Source: Streptomyces nitrosporeus (GTDB lineage Bacteria > Actinomycetota > Actinomycetes > Streptomycetales > Streptomycetaceae). Taken from it: a stretch of 64,000 bases of DNA. Where the stretch lies: the NCBI RefSeq assembly GCF_008704555.1, contig NZ_CP023702.1, positions 3,906,001 to 3,970,000 of the forward strand, in the 5' to 3' direction. Numbering within the stretch: the stretch's first letter is position 1; each line of letters starts with the position of its first letter. Under the pieces are notes generated by a model that was given only the letters and a program-made list of their open reading frames with translations, was not told the origin of the DNA and did not search any database. Shown here piece by piece: positions 9,304-19,988 of this stretch. The translations under genes were made by a program, and so were the position numbers.

Positions 9304-11448
9304 TCATGAGCCGGTGAGGGAGGCCGCCCGGCCGGGCTCGGAGGGGCCGGGGGACTCGTGGAGCTCGAACCAGATGCACTTGCCCTCCCCGCGCGGGTCC
9401 ACCCCCCACGAGTCGGCGAGCATCTCCATCAGCACCAGGCCCCGGCCGCTGGACGCCATCTCGCCCGGCCGGCGCTTGTGCGGCAGCTCGTCGCTGGAGT
9501 CGGCCACCTCCACGCGCAGCCGGCGCTCGCCCCGGGCACCGCTCACCTCCGCGAGGACCAGGGCGTCGCCGTCCGTGTGGACCAGGACGTTCGTGGCCAT
9601 CTCGGAGATCATCAGCTCCGCGGAGTCCACCTGCTCGCCGTCGGCCCAGTCGTGCAGCAGCCCGCGCAACTGCTGCCGGGCGGCCGCGATCCGTTCGGGC
9701 TCGGCCTGGGCGATGGTCATGGCCGAGCGGCGCCGCGGGATCCTGCGGGAGCCGGTGCCCTCACGGCGCAGGACCAGTACGGCGATGTCGTCGTCACTGC
9801 GGTTGGCCAGCGGGCCGGTCGTGTACTGGGCGCCGGGCCCGTGCACCGCCTGGACGAGCGCGTCGGCGAGCTGCTCCAGGTCGTCCACGGGCTCCTCCAG
9901 GACCGGCTGGAGCCTGGCCCAGCCGGTGGCCATGTCGTGTCCGCCGGTCTCGATGAGGCCGTCGGTGCAGAGCATGATCGTCTCGTCGGGTGCCAGGACG
10001 ACACGGGTCGTCGGGTAGTCCGCGTCCGTCTCGATGCCCAGGGGCAGCCCTCCCGCGGTCTGCCGGATCATCGCCGTGCCGTCGGCGCTGATCACCACCG
10101 GGTCGGGGTGGCCGGCCCGGGCGATGTCCAGGGTGCCGCTCTCCGGGTCGGCCTCGGCGTAGAGGCAGGTGGCGAAGCGCGCCGCGGCGATCCGGTCCTC
10201 GTCACCGGCCTCGTCCCCCGAGGGGGTGTACGCGTCGGTGAGGCCGGACAGGAAGCGGGAGGCGCGGGAGAGCACCGCGTCGGGGCGGTGGCCCTCGGAG
10301 GCGTAGGCGCGCAGGGCGATACGGAGCTGCCCCATCAGCCCCGCCGCCCGCACGTCGTGGCCCTGGACGTCGCCGATGACCAGGGCGATACGGCCGTTGG
10401 GCAGCGGGATCACGTCGTACCAGTCGCCGCCGATCTGGAGGCCGCCGCCGGTCGGCACATAGCGCGCCGCCACCGTCAGGCCCGGCACGCCGGAGCCCAG
10501 GGACGGCATCATCGTCCGCTGGAGGCCCACGGACAGCGCGCGCTCGGTTTCGGCGGTGCCCGCGCGGGTCAGGGCCTGCGCCAGCATCCGGGCCACCGTG
10601 GACAGCACGGAGCGCTCGTCGGGCGAGAAGGCCACACTGTGCCGGAAGCCGGCCATCCAGGCCCCCATGGTGTGGCCGGAGGAGATGAGCGGGAGGAAGG
10701 CCCAGCAGCGCCGCCCGAAGTCCCTGGCCAGCGGCCAGGTGGCGGGGTACCGCCGGCGGTACTCCTCGGGGGAGGAGAGGTAGATGGCCTGCCCGGTGCG
10801 CACGACCTCGGCGGCCGGGTAGTCCGTGTCCAGGGACATCTCGGTGAACGGCCGCTCGTCACCGGAGTGGTGCCCGTGGTGCCCGATGACGGTGAGCCGG
10901 CCGCCCGAGACGCCGAAGACGGCGAGGCCGTCCGGTGAGAAGCCGGGCATCGAGAGCGACGCGGCGACCCGCAGCACCTCCTCGGTCGACACCGCCTCCG
11001 CCAGCGCGCGCCCCGCGTCCAGCAGGAAGGCCTCGCGGGAGCGCCGCCAGTCACCGGTGACGGGGGTGCCGGCCGCCTCGGACGCGGCCGGTTCGGCGAC
11101 CTCCTGGAGGGTGCCGGCCAGGACGTACCGGTGCGGGCCCGGACCGTCCAGGGTGACCGGCTTCGACCTGCTGCGGACGGTGCGCAGCACCCGGCCGTGC
11201 TCGTCCACCACGCGCAGCCGCGCCTCGGCGACGGTGTTCTCGGCGATCGCGAAGTTCACGATCGCGCTGATCTCGCTGAGGTCCGCCGGATGGAAGAGGC
11301 GGCGCACCTCGGAGCTCGGCCAGGTACGTGCGTCACCGGGCAGGCCCAGCAGCCGGGCCGCCTCCGCGTCGAATGTGACCTCCTCCGCCGCGCTGTCCCA
11401 GCTCCAGAACCCGGTCCCGATCGCGGCCAGGATCTCCTCGGTGCGCAT
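9304..11448 (-). CDS. PAS-GAF-PP2C (SpoIIE) phosphatase with C-terminal HATPase
   Basis: The 714-residue regulator has four domains in order. A PAS domain covers residues ~1-110 (FWSWDSAAEEVTFDAEAARL) and a GAF domain ~140-290. A SpoIIE-type PP2C phosphatase covers ~310-545, with GGDWYDVIPLPNGRIALVIG and GLIETGGHDM carrying metal-binding Asp residues. A histidine kinase-like ATPase of the anti-sigma RsbW/SpoIIAB type covers ~570-700 (ISEMATNVLVHT N-box, SSGRGLVLMEMLAD G-box). Such proteins control anti-sigma antagonist phosphorylation and are very numerous in Streptomyces. Carrying both opposing activities in one chain suggests a self-contained switch, with PAS and GAF as sensors. No sigma or antagonist gene lies beside it. 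Confidence 0.92.
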   Translation of the reverse strand: MRTEEILAAIGTGFWSWDSAAEEVTFDAEAARLLGLPGDARTWPSSEVRRLFHPADLSEISAIVNFAIAENTVAEARLRVVDEHGRVLRTVRSRSKPVTLDGPGPHRYVLAGTLQEVAEPAASEAAGTPVTGDWRRSREAFLLDAGRALAEAVSTEEVLRVAASLSMPGFSPDGLAVFGVSGGRLTVIGHHGHHSGDERPFTEMSLDTDYPAAEVVRTGQAIYLSSPEEYRRRYPATWPLARDFGRRCWAFLPLISSGHTMGAWMAGFRHSVAFSPDERSVLSTVARMLAQALTRAGTAETERALSVGLQRTMMPSLGSGVPGLTVAARYVPTGGGLQIGGDWYDVIPLPNGRIALVIGDVQGHDVRAAGLMGQLRIALRAYASEGHRPDAVLSRASRFLSGLTDAYTPSGDEAGDEDRIAAARFATCLYAEADPESGTLDIARAGHPDPVVISADGTAMIRQTAGGLPLGIETDADYPTTRVVLAPDETIMLCTDGLIETGGHDMATGWARLQPVLEEPVDDLEQLADALVQAVHGPGAQYTTGPLANRSDDDIAVLVLRREGTGSRRIPRRRSAMTIAQAEPERIAAARQQLRGLLHDWADGEQVDSAELMISEMATNVLVHTDGDALVLAEVSGARGERRLRVEVADSSDELPHKRRPGEMASSGRGLVLMEMLADSWGVDPRGEGKCIWFELHESPGPSEPGRAASLTGS

Positions 11449-11645
11449 TGCCCCACTTTATGGAGTTCTGATCCATGGACGCCACCGAGAGGGGGCCCGG
11501 ACGCGGGCGCCCGCGCGGCGGGCCCCGGCGGCCCCGTGCGCGGGGCCCGGGGGAACCGTGCGGCTCATGACAATGAAGTGGTACGCCTACGGGCGGTAGC
11601 CTGGGGTGTCAATCCACCCCGACCGCGAAGACTGGATGAACGACG

Positions 11646-13463
11646 ATGCATCGGTACAGGTCCCACACCTGCGGCGAGCTCCGCGCCTCTGACGTCGGCA
11701 CCGACGTCCGGCTGAGCGGCTGGCTGCACAATCGCCGAGACCTGGGCGGCATCCTCTTCATCGATCTGCGCGACCACTACGGCCTGGTGCAGCTCGTCGC
11801 CCGTCCCGGCACCCCCGGCAACGAGGCCCTGGCGAAGCTGACCAAGGAGACCGTCGTACGGATCGACGGCAAGGTCTCCGCGCGCGGTGCCGAGAACGTC
11901 AACCCGGAGCTCCCCACCGGCGAGATCGAGATCGAGGTCACCGAGGTCGAGGTGCTGGGCGAGGCCGGCCCGCTGCCCTTCACGATCAACGCCGAGGACG
12001 GCGTCAACGAGGAGCGGCGCCTGGAGTACCGCTTCCTCGACCTGCGCCGTGAGCGCATGCACCGCAACATCATGCTGCGCTCCGCCGTGATCGCGGCCAT
12101 CCGCTCCAAGATGGTCGCCCTCGGCTTCAACGAGATGGCGACGCCGATCCTCACCGCGACCTCCCCCGAGGGCGCCCGTGACTTCGTGGTCCCCTCCCGG
12201 CTGAACCCGGGCAAGTTCTACGCCCTGCCGCAGGCACCGCAGCAGTTCAAGCAGCTGCTGATGATCTCCGGCTTCGACCGGTACTTCCAGATCGCGCCCT
12301 GCTTCCGCGACGAGGACGCCCGCGCCGACCGTTCGCCGGGCGAGTTCTACCAGCTCGACGTCGAGATGTCGTTCGTCGAGCAGGAGGACGTCTTCCGGCC
12401 GATCGAGAAGCTGATGACCGAGCTCTTCGAGGAGTTCGGCAACGGCCGCCCGGTCACCTCGCCGTTCCCGCGGATCCCGTTCCGCGAGTCGATGCTGAAG
12501 TACGGCAACGACAAGCCGGACCTCCGCGCCCAGCTGGAGCTCGTCGACATCTCGGACGTCTTCGCCGACTCCGGCTTCAAGGCGTTCGCCGGCAAGCACG
12601 TCCGCGCGCTGCCGGTGCCGGACACCGCGGGCCAGTCCCGGAAGTTCTTCGACGGCCTCGGCGAGTACGCGGTCGAGCACGGCGCCAAGGGCCTGGCCTG
12701 GGTGCGCGTCGGTGAGGACGGCACGCTGGCCGGCCCGATCGCCAAGTTCCTCACCGAGACGGACGTCAAGACGCTCACCGAGCGCCTCTCCCTCGTCCCG
12801 GGCCACGCCGTCTTCTTCGGCGCGGGCGAGTTCGACGAGGTCTCCAAGATCATGTCCGCCGTCCGCGTCGAGGCCGCCAAGCGGTCCGGCCACTTCGAGG
12901 AGGGCGTCTTCCGGTTCTGCTGGGTCGTCGACTTCCCGATGTACGAGAAGGACGAGGAGACCGGCAAGATCGACTTCTCGCACAACCCCTTCTCGATGCC
13001 GCAGGGCGGTCTGGAGGACCTGGAGACCAAGGACCCGCTGGACATCCTGGCCTGGCAGTACGACATCGTCTGCAACGGCATCGAGCTGTCCTCGGGCGCC
13101 ATCCGCAACCACGAGCCCGAGCTGATGATCAAGGCGTTCGAGATCGCCGGCTACGACCGGGAGACCGTCGAGCAGGAGTTCGCGGGCATGCTCCGCGCCT
13201 TCCGCCTCGGTGCCCCGCCGCACGGCGGCATCGCCCCGGGCGTCGACCGCATCGTGATGCTGCTCGCCGACGAGCCGAACATCCGCGAGACGATCGCCTT
13301 CCCGCTCAACGGCAACGCCCAGGACCTCATGATGGGCGCCCCGACGGTCCTGGAGGAGGCCCGCCTGCGCGAGCTGAACATCCAGCTCCGCAAGCCCGCG
13401 GCACCGGCCAAGGAGAAGGCCGGGGCCAAGGACTCGGTGGCGAGGGACACCGGCGCGAAGTAG
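11646..13463 (+). CDS. aspS: Aspartyl-tRNA synthetase
   Basis: This class II aminoacyl-tRNA synthetase charges tRNA-Asp, and possibly tRNA-Asn as well in bacteria lacking AsnRS. The 605 residues hold an N-terminal OB-fold anticodon-binding domain ([20 protein letters not shown]), the bacterial insertion domain and the class II core. Motif 2 appears as [19 protein letters not shown] and motif 3 as [20 protein letters not shown] short Lys/Ala-rich tail (KEKAGAKDS) follows. ATG start at 11646. It is divergent from the SpoIIE phosphatase across 197 bases. A strong terminator follows. Confidence 0.97.
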   Translation: MHRYRSHTCGELRASDVGTDVRLSGWLHNRRDLGGILFIDLRDHYGLVQLVARPGTPGNEALAKLTKETVVRIDGKVSARGAENVNPELPTGEIEIEVTEVEVLGEAGPLPFTINAEDGVNEERRLEYRFLDLRRERMHRNIMLRSAVIAAIRSKMVALGFNEMATPILTATSPEGARDFVVPSRLNPGKFYALPQAPQQFKQLLMISGFDRYFQIAPCFRDEDARADRSPGEFYQLDVEMSFVEQEDVFRPIEKLMTELFEEFGNGRPVTSPFPRIPFRESMLKYGNDKPDLRAQLELVDISDVFADSGFKAFAGKHVRALPVPDTAGQSRKFFDGLGEYAVEHGAKGLAWVRVGEDGTLAGPIAKFLTETDVKTLTERLSLVPGHAVFFGAGEFDEVSKIMSAVRVEAAKRSGHFEEGVFRFCWVVDFPMYEKDEETGKIDFSHNPFSMPQGGLEDLETKDPLDILAWQYDIVCNGIELSSGAIRNHEPELMIKAFEIAGYDRETVEQEFAGMLRAFRLGAPPHGGIAPGVDRIVMLLADEPNIRETIAFPLNGNAQDLMMGAPTVLEEARLRELNIQLRKPAAPAKEKAGAKDSVARDTGAK

Positions 13464-13494
13464 GCGCCGGCGCTCCTGCCCGGTCCCACGCGGA

Positions 13495-13526
13495 ACAGCC
13501 CCCGGCCGTCGGCCGGGGGCTGTTTT
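13495..13526 (+). terminator. Rho-independent terminator of aspS
   Basis: Perfect 13-base arms at 13495-13507 and 13511-13523 (GGCCGGGGGCTGT) with a 3-base loop are followed by TTT, 31 bases after the aspS stop. Confidence 0.9.
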
Positions 13527-13700
13527 GCGTCCACGCCCCGGCCGGCGGGCGGGGGCCGTCCCCGTCCACGAGGGCGGGCGGCCCCGCGCGGGTACACGGA
13601 ACGGGTGCGGCCGGATGGCCCCGGTTCCGGTTCGGGGCCGCCGGACCCGGCAAAGACTGGCACCGAGAGAGCGACCGCCTGTTCACGAGGAGCGCGCACC

Positions 13701-14468
13701 GTGTCCGTCCCCCGTCGCCCGTACGTCCTGTCCGCCGCCCTGTTCCTGCTGGCCGCCGGCTGCTCCGCCGCTGCCGGGGGGACGTCCGTGCCGCGTGGTG
13801 CGGACGGGCCCCCGCGCCCGGCGGTGGTGTCCCCGGCCGTGTCGCCGTCCGTCTCTCCGGCACCCGCCCCCCCGAAGGAGATCCCGGCGCTGGGCCCCCG
13901 GACCCGGGCGCTGATCCCGGCCGAAGCCCGCCAGGCCGTCGTGGTGACCGGGGAGGGGCCCGATTCCGACCGGTCGACGGTCGCCTTCTACACCCGGGAG
14001 GACCCCGCGGTGGGCTGGACCTTCGCGGCCGGGCCCTGGAGGGCCCACAACGGCAGGAAGGGCTGGACCGGCCACCATGTCGCCGGCGATCTCAGGTCAC
14101 CCGTCGGGGTGTTCGGCCTGACCGACGCGGGCGGCCGCCTGGAGGACCCGGGCTCTCTGCTCCCGTACGACGAACAGCCGGACTTCGCGACGAGCGGGGA
14201 GGGGTTCTTCGGGGAGCCGCTGGAGGGGTCCTTCGACTACGTCGTCGCCATCAACTACAACCGGGTCCCGGGCCGGAGCCCGCTGGACCGGGAACGGCCG
14301 CTCGGTGACGGGCGGGGCGGCGGCATCTGGATCCACGTGGACCACGGCGGCCCCACCCAGGGCTGTGTCTCGGTCCCCGAGGAGCGCATGGAGGAACTGC
14401 TGCGCACCCTGGACCCGGAGAAGTCCCCGGTGATCGTGATGGGCGACTCCGTGGCCCTGAACCGCTGA
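13701..14468 (+). CDS. L,D-transpeptidase (YkuD) domain lipoprotein
   Basis: The 255-residue protein begins at a GTG preceded by AGGAG. It has a lipoprotein signal peptide (VLSAALFLLAAGC lipobox, Cys at ~20) and a Pro/Ala/Ser-rich spacer. The catalytic domain shows the YkuD pattern: GGIWIHVDHGGPTQGCVSVP with the conserved His and the presumed nucleophile Cys. Similar enzymes crosslink or modify peptidoglycan outside the membrane. The motif is GPTQGCVSVP rather than the usual SHGCVRM, so this is a divergent subgroup and activity is not certain. It is followed by a hairpin shared with the convergent metG. Confidence 0.82.
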   Translation: MSVPRRPYVLSAALFLLAAGCSAAAGGTSVPRGADGPPRPAVVSPAVSPSVSPAPAPPKEIPALGPRTRALIPAEARQAVVVTGEGPDSDRSTVAFYTREDPAVGWTFAAGPWRAHNGRKGWTGHHVAGDLRSPVGVFGLTDAGGRLEDPGSLLPYDEQPDFATSGEGFFGEPLEGSFDYVVAINYNRVPGRSPLDRERPLGDGRGGGIWIHVDHGGPTQGCVSVPEERMEELLRTLDPEKSPVIVMGDSVALNR

Positions 14469-14498
14469 GGCCGCGCGGGAGGGCCGCCCGGAACGGAC

Positions 14499-14532
14499 GA
14501 GGGCCCGGGACCGTCACCGGTCCCGGGCCCTC
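14499..14532. terminator. Bidirectional terminator between the lipoprotein gene and metG
   Basis: A perfect 15-base inverted repeat at 14499-14513 and 14518-14532 with a 4-base loop (TCAC) sits between two convergent stop codons. Confidence 0.85.
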
Positions 14533-14547
14533 ACACGTGTACGCCGC

Positions 14548-16161
14548 TCAGGCGGGCTTCTCCTCCAGGCGCGGGAAGAGCACCGCGCCCTTCGTCACCG
14601 TCGACCCGGCAGGCAGCAGGCCCCACCGGCCCGCGTCCTGCACCCGCTGGTCGGCCAGGGCGCCCAGGGAGGCCTCCGCGCCGAGGGACTCCCACAGCTG
14701 CTGCGAGGTCCGCGGCATCACGGCGTTCAGCAGGACCGCGGTCCCGCGCAGTGACTCGGCGGCGGTGTAGAGGATCGTCGCGAGCCGGGCCCGGCCCTCG
14801 GGCGACTCGTCCTTGGCCACCTTCCAGGGCTCCTGCTCGGTGATGTAGCCGTTGACCCGCTTCACGAAGTCGAAGACGGCCAGGATGCCGGCCTGGAAGT
14901 CCAGGTCGTCACCGATCCTGGCGTCGGCCGTGGCCACGGCTTCGGCGAGACCCTCCTGGACCGCCCGCTCCGCCTCGCCGGAGGCCGTGGCCTCGGGGAG
15001 CACCCCGCCGAAGTACTTGCCGACCATGGCCGCGACCCGGGAGGCCAGGTTGCCGTAGTCGTTGGCGAGCTCGGAGGTGTAGCGGGCGCTGAAGTCCTCC
15101 CAGGAGAACGAGCCGTCGCTGCCGTACGCGATGGCGCGCAGGAAGTACCAGCGGTAGGCGTCCACCCCGAAGTGCGAGGTCAGGTCCTGCGGCTTGATGC
15201 CCGTCAGGTTCGACTTGGACATCTTCTCGCCGCCGACCATCAGCCAGCCGTTGGCGACGACCTTGCCGGGCAGCGGGAGGCCCTGAGCCATCAGCATGGC
15301 GGGCCAGATCACCGAGTGGAACCGGAGGATGTCCTTGCCGATCAGGTGCACGTCGGCCGGGAAGGTGGCGTCGAACTTCTCCTGGTTGGCGCCGTAGCCG
15401 ACCGCCGTGGCGTAGTTCAGCAGCGCGTCGATCCACACGTAGATGACGTGCTTCTCGTCCCACGGCACCGGGACGCCCCAGTCGAAGGTCGAGCGCGAGA
15501 TCGACAGGTCCTGCAGCCCCTGCCTGACGAAGTTCACGATCTCGTTGCGGGCCGACTCGGGCTGGATGAAGCCGGGGTTGGCCTCGTAGAACTCCAGCAG
15601 CTTCGGGCCGTACTCGCTGAGCTTGAAGAAGTAGTTCTCCTCCTTGAGGATCTCCACCGGCTTCTTGTGGATCGGGCACAGCTTGGTGCCGTCCTCGGCC
15701 TCCAGGAGGTCCCCGGGGAGCTTGTACTCCTCGCAGCCCACGCAGTACGGGCCTTCGTACCCGCCCTTGTAGATCTGGTCCTTGTCGTACAGGTCCTGCA
15801 CGAACTCCTGCACACGGTCGGTGTGCCGCTTCTCCGTGGTGCGGATGAAGTCGTCGTGTCTGATGTCCAGGTGCTCCCAGAGGGGCTTCCACGCCTCCTC
15901 GACGAGCTTGTCGCACCAGGCCTGGGGCGTGACGTCGTTCGCCTCGGCCGTGCGCATGATCTTCTGACCGTGCTCGTCCGTGCCGGTGAGGTACCACACC
16001 TTCTCGCCGCGCTGGCGGTGCCAGCGGGTGAGCACGTCGCCTGCGACGGTCGTATAGGCGTGGCCCAGGTGAGGAGCGTCGTTGACGTAGTAGATGGGGG
16101 TCGATACGTAGAAACTCTTCACGCCGTCGCCCCCTTGCTTCTCTGATCCAGTGGCCGCCAT
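14548..16161 (-). CDS. metG: Methionyl-tRNA synthetase
   Basis: This class I synthetase charges both initiator and elongator tRNA-Met. The HIGH motif is read as PHLGHAY and the KMSKS loop as GGEKMSKSNLTG. The zinc-binding connective peptide is visible as CVGCEEYKLPGD followed by LCPIH, which is one knuckle of the three-Cys-plus-His type. The anticodon-binding domain follows and there is no C-terminal EMAP domain. The ATG at 16161 (MAATGSEKQ) was preferred over an upstream in-frame codon at 16200, giving 537 residues. It is divergent from the response regulator gene across about 160 bases. Confidence 0.96.
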   Translation of the reverse strand: MAATGSEKQGGDGVKSFYVSTPIYYVNDAPHLGHAYTTVAGDVLTRWHRQRGEKVWYLTGTDEHGQKIMRTAEANDVTPQAWCDKLVEEAWKPLWEHLDIRHDDFIRTTEKRHTDRVQEFVQDLYDKDQIYKGGYEGPYCVGCEEYKLPGDLLEAEDGTKLCPIHKKPVEILKEENYFFKLSEYGPKLLEFYEANPGFIQPESARNEIVNFVRQGLQDLSISRSTFDWGVPVPWDEKHVIYVWIDALLNYATAVGYGANQEKFDATFPADVHLIGKDILRFHSVIWPAMLMAQGLPLPGKVVANGWLMVGGEKMSKSNLTGIKPQDLTSHFGVDAYRWYFLRAIAYGSDGSFSWEDFSARYTSELANDYGNLASRVAAMVGKYFGGVLPEATASGEAERAVQEGLAEAVATADARIGDDLDFQAGILAVFDFVKRVNGYITEQEPWKVAKDESPEGRARLATILYTAAESLRGTAVLLNAVMPRTSQQLWESLGAEASLGALADQRVQDAGRWGLLPAGSTVTKGAVLFPRLEEKPA

Positions 16162-16319
16162 GGTCGAAATCCTAACGGCCCGTGGAGGGTCCGCCCGCAT
16201 CGATTAAAAGCGGCCGGAGCGTGCGCCGGGGCACGGAGAGCGCTGCGGAACATGCTTTCCGTGCCCAGGACGCATCCTGGGAGGGGTCGGCACACGTGCG
16301 CGAGGCAGGAGACAACACG

Positions 16320-17012
16320 ATGCGGGTACTGGTCGCCGAGGACGAGGAGACCCTGGCGGAGCTGGTCGCCACCGGGCTGCGGAGGGCCGGGTTCGCCGTC
16401 GACACCGTCTACAGCGGGGACGCGGCGCTCGCCTACCTCGGACTGCACGACTATGACGTCGTCGTCCTGGACCGTGACCTGCCCCGGGTGCACGGGGACG
16501 ACGTGGCCCGCCGGCTGGTCGCCGGGGGCTCCCGGACGAAGATCCTGATGCTCACCGCCTCCGGGACGACGGAGGACCGGGTGGAGGGGCTGGACCTGGG
16601 CGCCGACGACTACGTGAGCAAGCCCTTCGAGTTCCCCGAGCTGGTCTCCCGGGTGCGGGCCCTGCGCCGCCGCGGCGCCCGCCCCGTCCCTCCGCAGCTG
16701 GAGCGGCACGGCATCCGGCTGGACAGTGTGCGCCGGACCGCGACCCGTGACGGCAGGGAGCTGGACCTGTCCCCGAAGGAGTTCACGGTGCTCCAGCTGC
16801 TGCTGGAGGCCGACGGGGCCGCGGTCGGCGCCGAGGAGCTGCTGGAACGCGCCTGGGACGCCAACGCCGGCTCCTCCCCGGGCTCCCCGCTCCGTCCGGG
16901 CAGGGAGTCGCCCCACCCGGGCGCCGTGGACGTCTGTATGGGCAAGCTCCGCGCCGAGCTGGGCGAACCGGCGCTCATCCGCACCGTCCAGGGCGTGGGG
17001 TACGCCCTGTGA
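16320..17012 (+). CDS. OmpR-family response regulator (CutR-like)
   Basis: The receiver domain begins MRVLVAEDEETLAELV. The phosphoacceptor Asp lies in DVVVLDRDLPRVHGDD and the conserved Lys in YVSKPFEFPEL. The C-terminal winged-helix domain follows (LSPKEFTVLQLLLEADGAAV) and ends in [10 protein letters not shown]. Overall similarity in the receiver is to CutR-type regulators. About 15 Pro/Ser/Gly-rich residues are inserted in the DNA-binding domain just before the recognition-helix region (SSPGSPLRPGRESPHPGAV), which makes it 230 residues. Its stop overlaps the kinase start as GTGA, so the two genes are translationally coupled. Confidence 0.92.
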   Translation: MRVLVAEDEETLAELVATGLRRAGFAVDTVYSGDAALAYLGLHDYDVVVLDRDLPRVHGDDVARRLVAGGSRTKILMLTASGTTEDRVEGLDLGADDYVSKPFEFPELVSRVRALRRRGARPVPPQLERHGIRLDSVRRTATRDGRELDLSPKEFTVLQLLLEADGAAVGAEELLERAWDANAGSSPGSPLRPGRESPHPGAVDVCMGKLRAELGEPALIRTVQGVGYAL

Positions 17013-18265
17013 ACCGGCTGGCGGGGCTGCTGCGGATCCGGGACGTCCCGCAAGCCCGGCACACGACGATCCGGACGCGGATCGCCCTGGTCTACGGCGG
17101 GGTGTTCCTGGTCCTGGGGACGGCGCTGCTCACCACGGTCAACCTGGCCTCGCGCGCCGGGACGGACTCGCAGGCCCGCGCCATCGCCACCTCGGCCGCG
17201 GTCTCCCAGCCGGGCTTCGCGGTGAACGGCCCGCTGCACACCCGGGGCCGTCTCGGCCCGCCCACGGTGTACGACGTCACCGACGACGTCAGCGACGCGG
17301 CGAGCCGGGAGCTCCTGTACTGGTCGGCGGCGGCGCTGCTGGTGATGACGGGGTGCGCGGTCGGCGTCGGCTGGTGGACGGCGGGGCGGGTGCTGCGGCC
17401 GGTGCACGCCATGACGGCCAAGGCCCGCAGGCTCTCCGAGCACACCCTGCACGAGCGGATCGCGTCCAGCGGCCCCGACGACGAGCTGAAGGAGCTGGGG
17501 GAGACCCTGGACGCGTTGCTGGCCAGGCTGGAGAGGGCCTTCGACAGCCAGCGCCGGTTCATCGCCAACGCCTCGCACGAGCTGCGGACCCCGCTGGCCA
17601 CCCAGCGGGCCGCGATCCAGATCGGCCTGGACGACCCGTCACCGGAGGACCTCGTACGCACCCGGCAGACCCTGCTGGACAACAACCGGCGCAGCGAACG
17701 GCTCATCGAGGGGCTGCTGGTGCTGGCCCGCAGCGAGCGGGGCCTGGAGAGCGGGGAGCGGGAGGACGTCGATCTGGCGAAGGTGGTCACCGAGGAGGCC
17801 GGACGGCCGGCGCCGGCGGCGGGGGCGCCCCGGGTGCGGACCACGGTGACGGTGGAGCCCTGTGCCGTCCGGGGGAACCGGCAGCTGCTCGCGCAGCTGG
17901 TGGCCAACCTGCTGTCGAACGCCGTCCGCTACAACGTGCCGGGCGGGTCGGTCGACGTGTCGCTGTCGGCGGACGGGGCCCTGGTGGTCAGCAACACCGG
18001 GCCCGAGGTGTCCGAAGGCGAGATCGACGGGTTCTTCCAGGCATTCCGGCGCGGTGAGGGCCGGGACCGGATGGGCCGGGGCTCGGGCCTCGGGCTGTCG
18101 ATCGTCCGGTCCATCGCGATGGCCCACGGCGGTACGGCCACGGCGGAACCCGGCCCGTCAGGGGGCGGGCTCGCCGTGACCGTACGGCTGCCGGTGGATC
18201 AGTCCCCGGCGAGGAGGCCGCGGCCGGCCGCCCAGGCGGGGAGCCCGGCGAGCACCTCGCGGTAG
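17009..18265 (+). CDS. Sensor histidine kinase
   Basis: The 418-residue membrane histidine kinase has transmembrane segments at residues ~28-48 and ~102-124 around a short extracytoplasmic loop of about 55 residues. Then come a HAMP domain ([20 protein letters not shown]), HisKA with the phosphorylated His in [11 protein letters not shown], and HATPase_c with N-box [13 protein letters not shown] and G-box [15 protein letters not shown]. The start is a GTG overlapping the regulator stop. The last ~67 bases overlap the convergent VWA gene, so the two transcripts share 3' sequence. The stimulus is unknown. Confidence 0.93.
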   Translation: MNRLAGLLRIRDVPQARHTTIRTRIALVYGGVFLVLGTALLTTVNLASRAGTDSQARAIATSAAVSQPGFAVNGPLHTRGRLGPPTVYDVTDDVSDAASRELLYWSAAALLVMTGCAVGVGWWTAGRVLRPVHAMTAKARRLSEHTLHERIASSGPDDELKELGETLDALLARLERAFDSQRRFIANASHELRTPLATQRAAIQIGLDDPSPEDLVRTRQTLLDNNRRSERLIEGLLVLARSERGLESGEREDVDLAKVVTEEAGRPAPAAGAPRVRTTVTVEPCAVRGNRQLLAQLVANLLSNAVRYNVPGGSVDVSLSADGALVVSNTGPEVSEGEIDGFFQAFRRGEGRDRMGRGSGLGLSIVRSIAMAHGGTATAEPGPSGGGLAVTVRLPVDQSPARRPRPAAQAGSPASTSR

Positions 18266-19794
18266 AACGTCGCGTCGGGTACGTCGAGCGGGGCGGGCCC
18301 GGCGTGGAAGAAACCGGTGTTGTCGCCGTCCAGCTTGCGCAGGAAGTCGAAGGCCTTCGAGTCCTTCTCGCCGAACGCGACGAACTGGAAGAACAGCGGC
18401 AGCCGGGCCGCGTCCGCCAGCGCCTGCCTGGCCGGCAGCTTGGCGTCCGGGGCGCCGTCCGTCTGGAAGACCACGAGCGCCGGGCCCGAGGAGCCGGACT
18501 TCTCGTAGTGGTCGACGATCTCCTCGACGGCCCGGTGGTAGTGGGTCCGCCCGAGCCGGCCGAGGCCCGCGTGCAGTTCGTCGATCCGGCCCTCGTGCGC
18601 GGTGAGGTCGATGGTGCCGGTGCCGTCGATGTCGGTCGAGAAGAAGACCACCGGCACGGTGGCGTCCTCGTCCAGGTGGGCGGCGAGGGCCAGGGTGCGG
18701 TCGCCCAGGTGCTGGGCGCTGCCGTCCTTGTAGAACGGCCGCATGGAACCGGACCGGTCGAGCACCAGGTAGACGGTGGCCCGCAGCCCGGTGAGGCCGT
18801 GCGCCTTCAGCTTGGCCTGGGCCGCCTTGTACGGGGCGGCGAGCCGGGGCGCGGAGGACTTGACCCGGGCGAGGGGCACGGCGGGGCCGGCGGCGGCCTG
18901 AGCGGCGGCGGGAGGCTCGGTGGCGGGGGCCTCGGGGGCCTCGGCGGCTTCGGGGGCGGCGGCTTCGGTGCCTGTGGCCTCGGGATCGGTGACCTCGGTG
19001 GCCTCGTCCGCCGGTGCTGCCGTCTTGGCCGGTGCTGTCGCCTCTGCCGGTGCCGTGGTCTCGGCGGGGTCCGGGCCGAGGTCGATCGTGATCGGCTCGG
19101 CGGCGGGGTCCGGGGCGGGTTCCTTCGTCCCGGCCGATGCCTCGGCCTGCGGTGCGGCCTCGGGCTCCGGTGCGGCGTCGGCCTGCGGTGCGGACTCGGT
19201 CTGCGGTGCGGCGTCGGGCTCCGGTGCGGTTTCCGCCTCGGGGGCGGGGGCGGGGGCCGGCTCGGCCTCCGGTGCGGGTGACTCGTCGGCCACCGTCTCC
19301 GGGGCCGTCGCGGCCGGTGCGGCCTCCGGCTCGTCCCGTGCTCCGGTGTCCGAGTCGGTCTCGATGGTGAGGGGCGCGTCGGCATCAGCGGCGGGGGCCG
19401 GTGCCGGGGACGCGGTCCGCGGTTCGTCGGGGGCCGTCCCCTGGGCGGGGACCGTCGGCCCGGCGGCGGGCGGTGCGGGCGAGGGCGTCGGCGCGGACGG
19501 CTTGTCGAACGCCGCGGACACCAGGTCCGAGGCCCCTCCGTCCGTGTGCCCGCCGGTGCCGTCGTCATCGGCGCCGTCCGAGGTCCGGCCGCCGGTGATC
19601 CGGTCCGGGGACGCGTCCGGCGGTGACGCCGGTGCGGGTACCGATGCCTTGGCGGGCTCGTCCGCCGGAGTGGTGGCCTCCGTCTCGGTTTCCGTGGGCG
19701 GGGTGCGCTCGGCCTGCGGGGGGACGGCGGCCGGGGTCGGCTCGTCCTGCTCCGTGCGGCCGAACACCTTGCGCAGCAAGCTCCGAATGCCCAT
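18199..19794 (-). CDS. TerF-like von Willebrand A domain protein with long acidic linker
   Basis: The 531-residue protein starts [19 protein letters not shown]. About 300 residues of Ala/Pro/Glu/Asp/Thr low-complexity sequence follow (up to ~310), then a VWA domain of TerF type. The metal-ion-dependent adhesion site reads [16 protein letters not shown], with a second acidic loop at [10 protein letters not shown] and a third at VFQTDGAPD. TerF-like VWA proteins belong to the calcium-binding Ter stress-response network. The ATG at 19794 was chosen over further upstream codons in the intergenic promoter region. The linker may be a flexible tether or binding platform. It converges on the histidine kinase and overlaps its end. 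Confidence 0.85.
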   Translation of the reverse strand: MGIRSLLRKVFGRTEQDEPTPAAVPPQAERTPPTETETEATTPADEPAKASVPAPASPPDASPDRITGGRTSDGADDDGTGGHTDGGASDLVSAAFDKPSAPTPSPAPPAAGPTVPAQGTAPDEPRTASPAPAPAADADAPLTIETDSDTGARDEPEAAPAATAPETVADESPAPEAEPAPAPAPEAETAPEPDAAPQTESAPQADAAPEPEAAPQAEASAGTKEPAPDPAAEPITIDLGPDPAETTAPAEATAPAKTAAPADEATEVTDPEATGTEAAAPEAAEAPEAPATEPPAAAQAAAGPAVPLARVKSSAPRLAAPYKAAQAKLKAHGLTGLRATVYLVLDRSGSMRPFYKDGSAQHLGDRTLALAAHLDEDATVPVVFFSTDIDGTGTIDLTAHEGRIDELHAGLGRLGRTHYHRAVEEIVDHYEKSGSSGPALVVFQTDGAPDAKLPARQALADAARLPLFFQFVAFGEKDSKAFDFLRKLDGDNTGFFHAGPAPLDVPDATFYREVLAGLPAWAAGRGLLAGD

Positions 19795-19988
19795 GGGCGA
19801 GGCCTTTCGCATGAGTTGGGTGCGATAAATGTCCGTACTGCGGGAATTCATCCCTGGCCAGGGCGGATACGTAAGGTTAGCGGCCGGATCCGGCCGTTCG
19901 GCGGCGCGGCCCGCCCCCGCGCCGACCAGCCCCCGACCGGGTCTTCTCCGGCGTGGAGTTGACGATCGTATGCCCCTGGACCCCAGCG

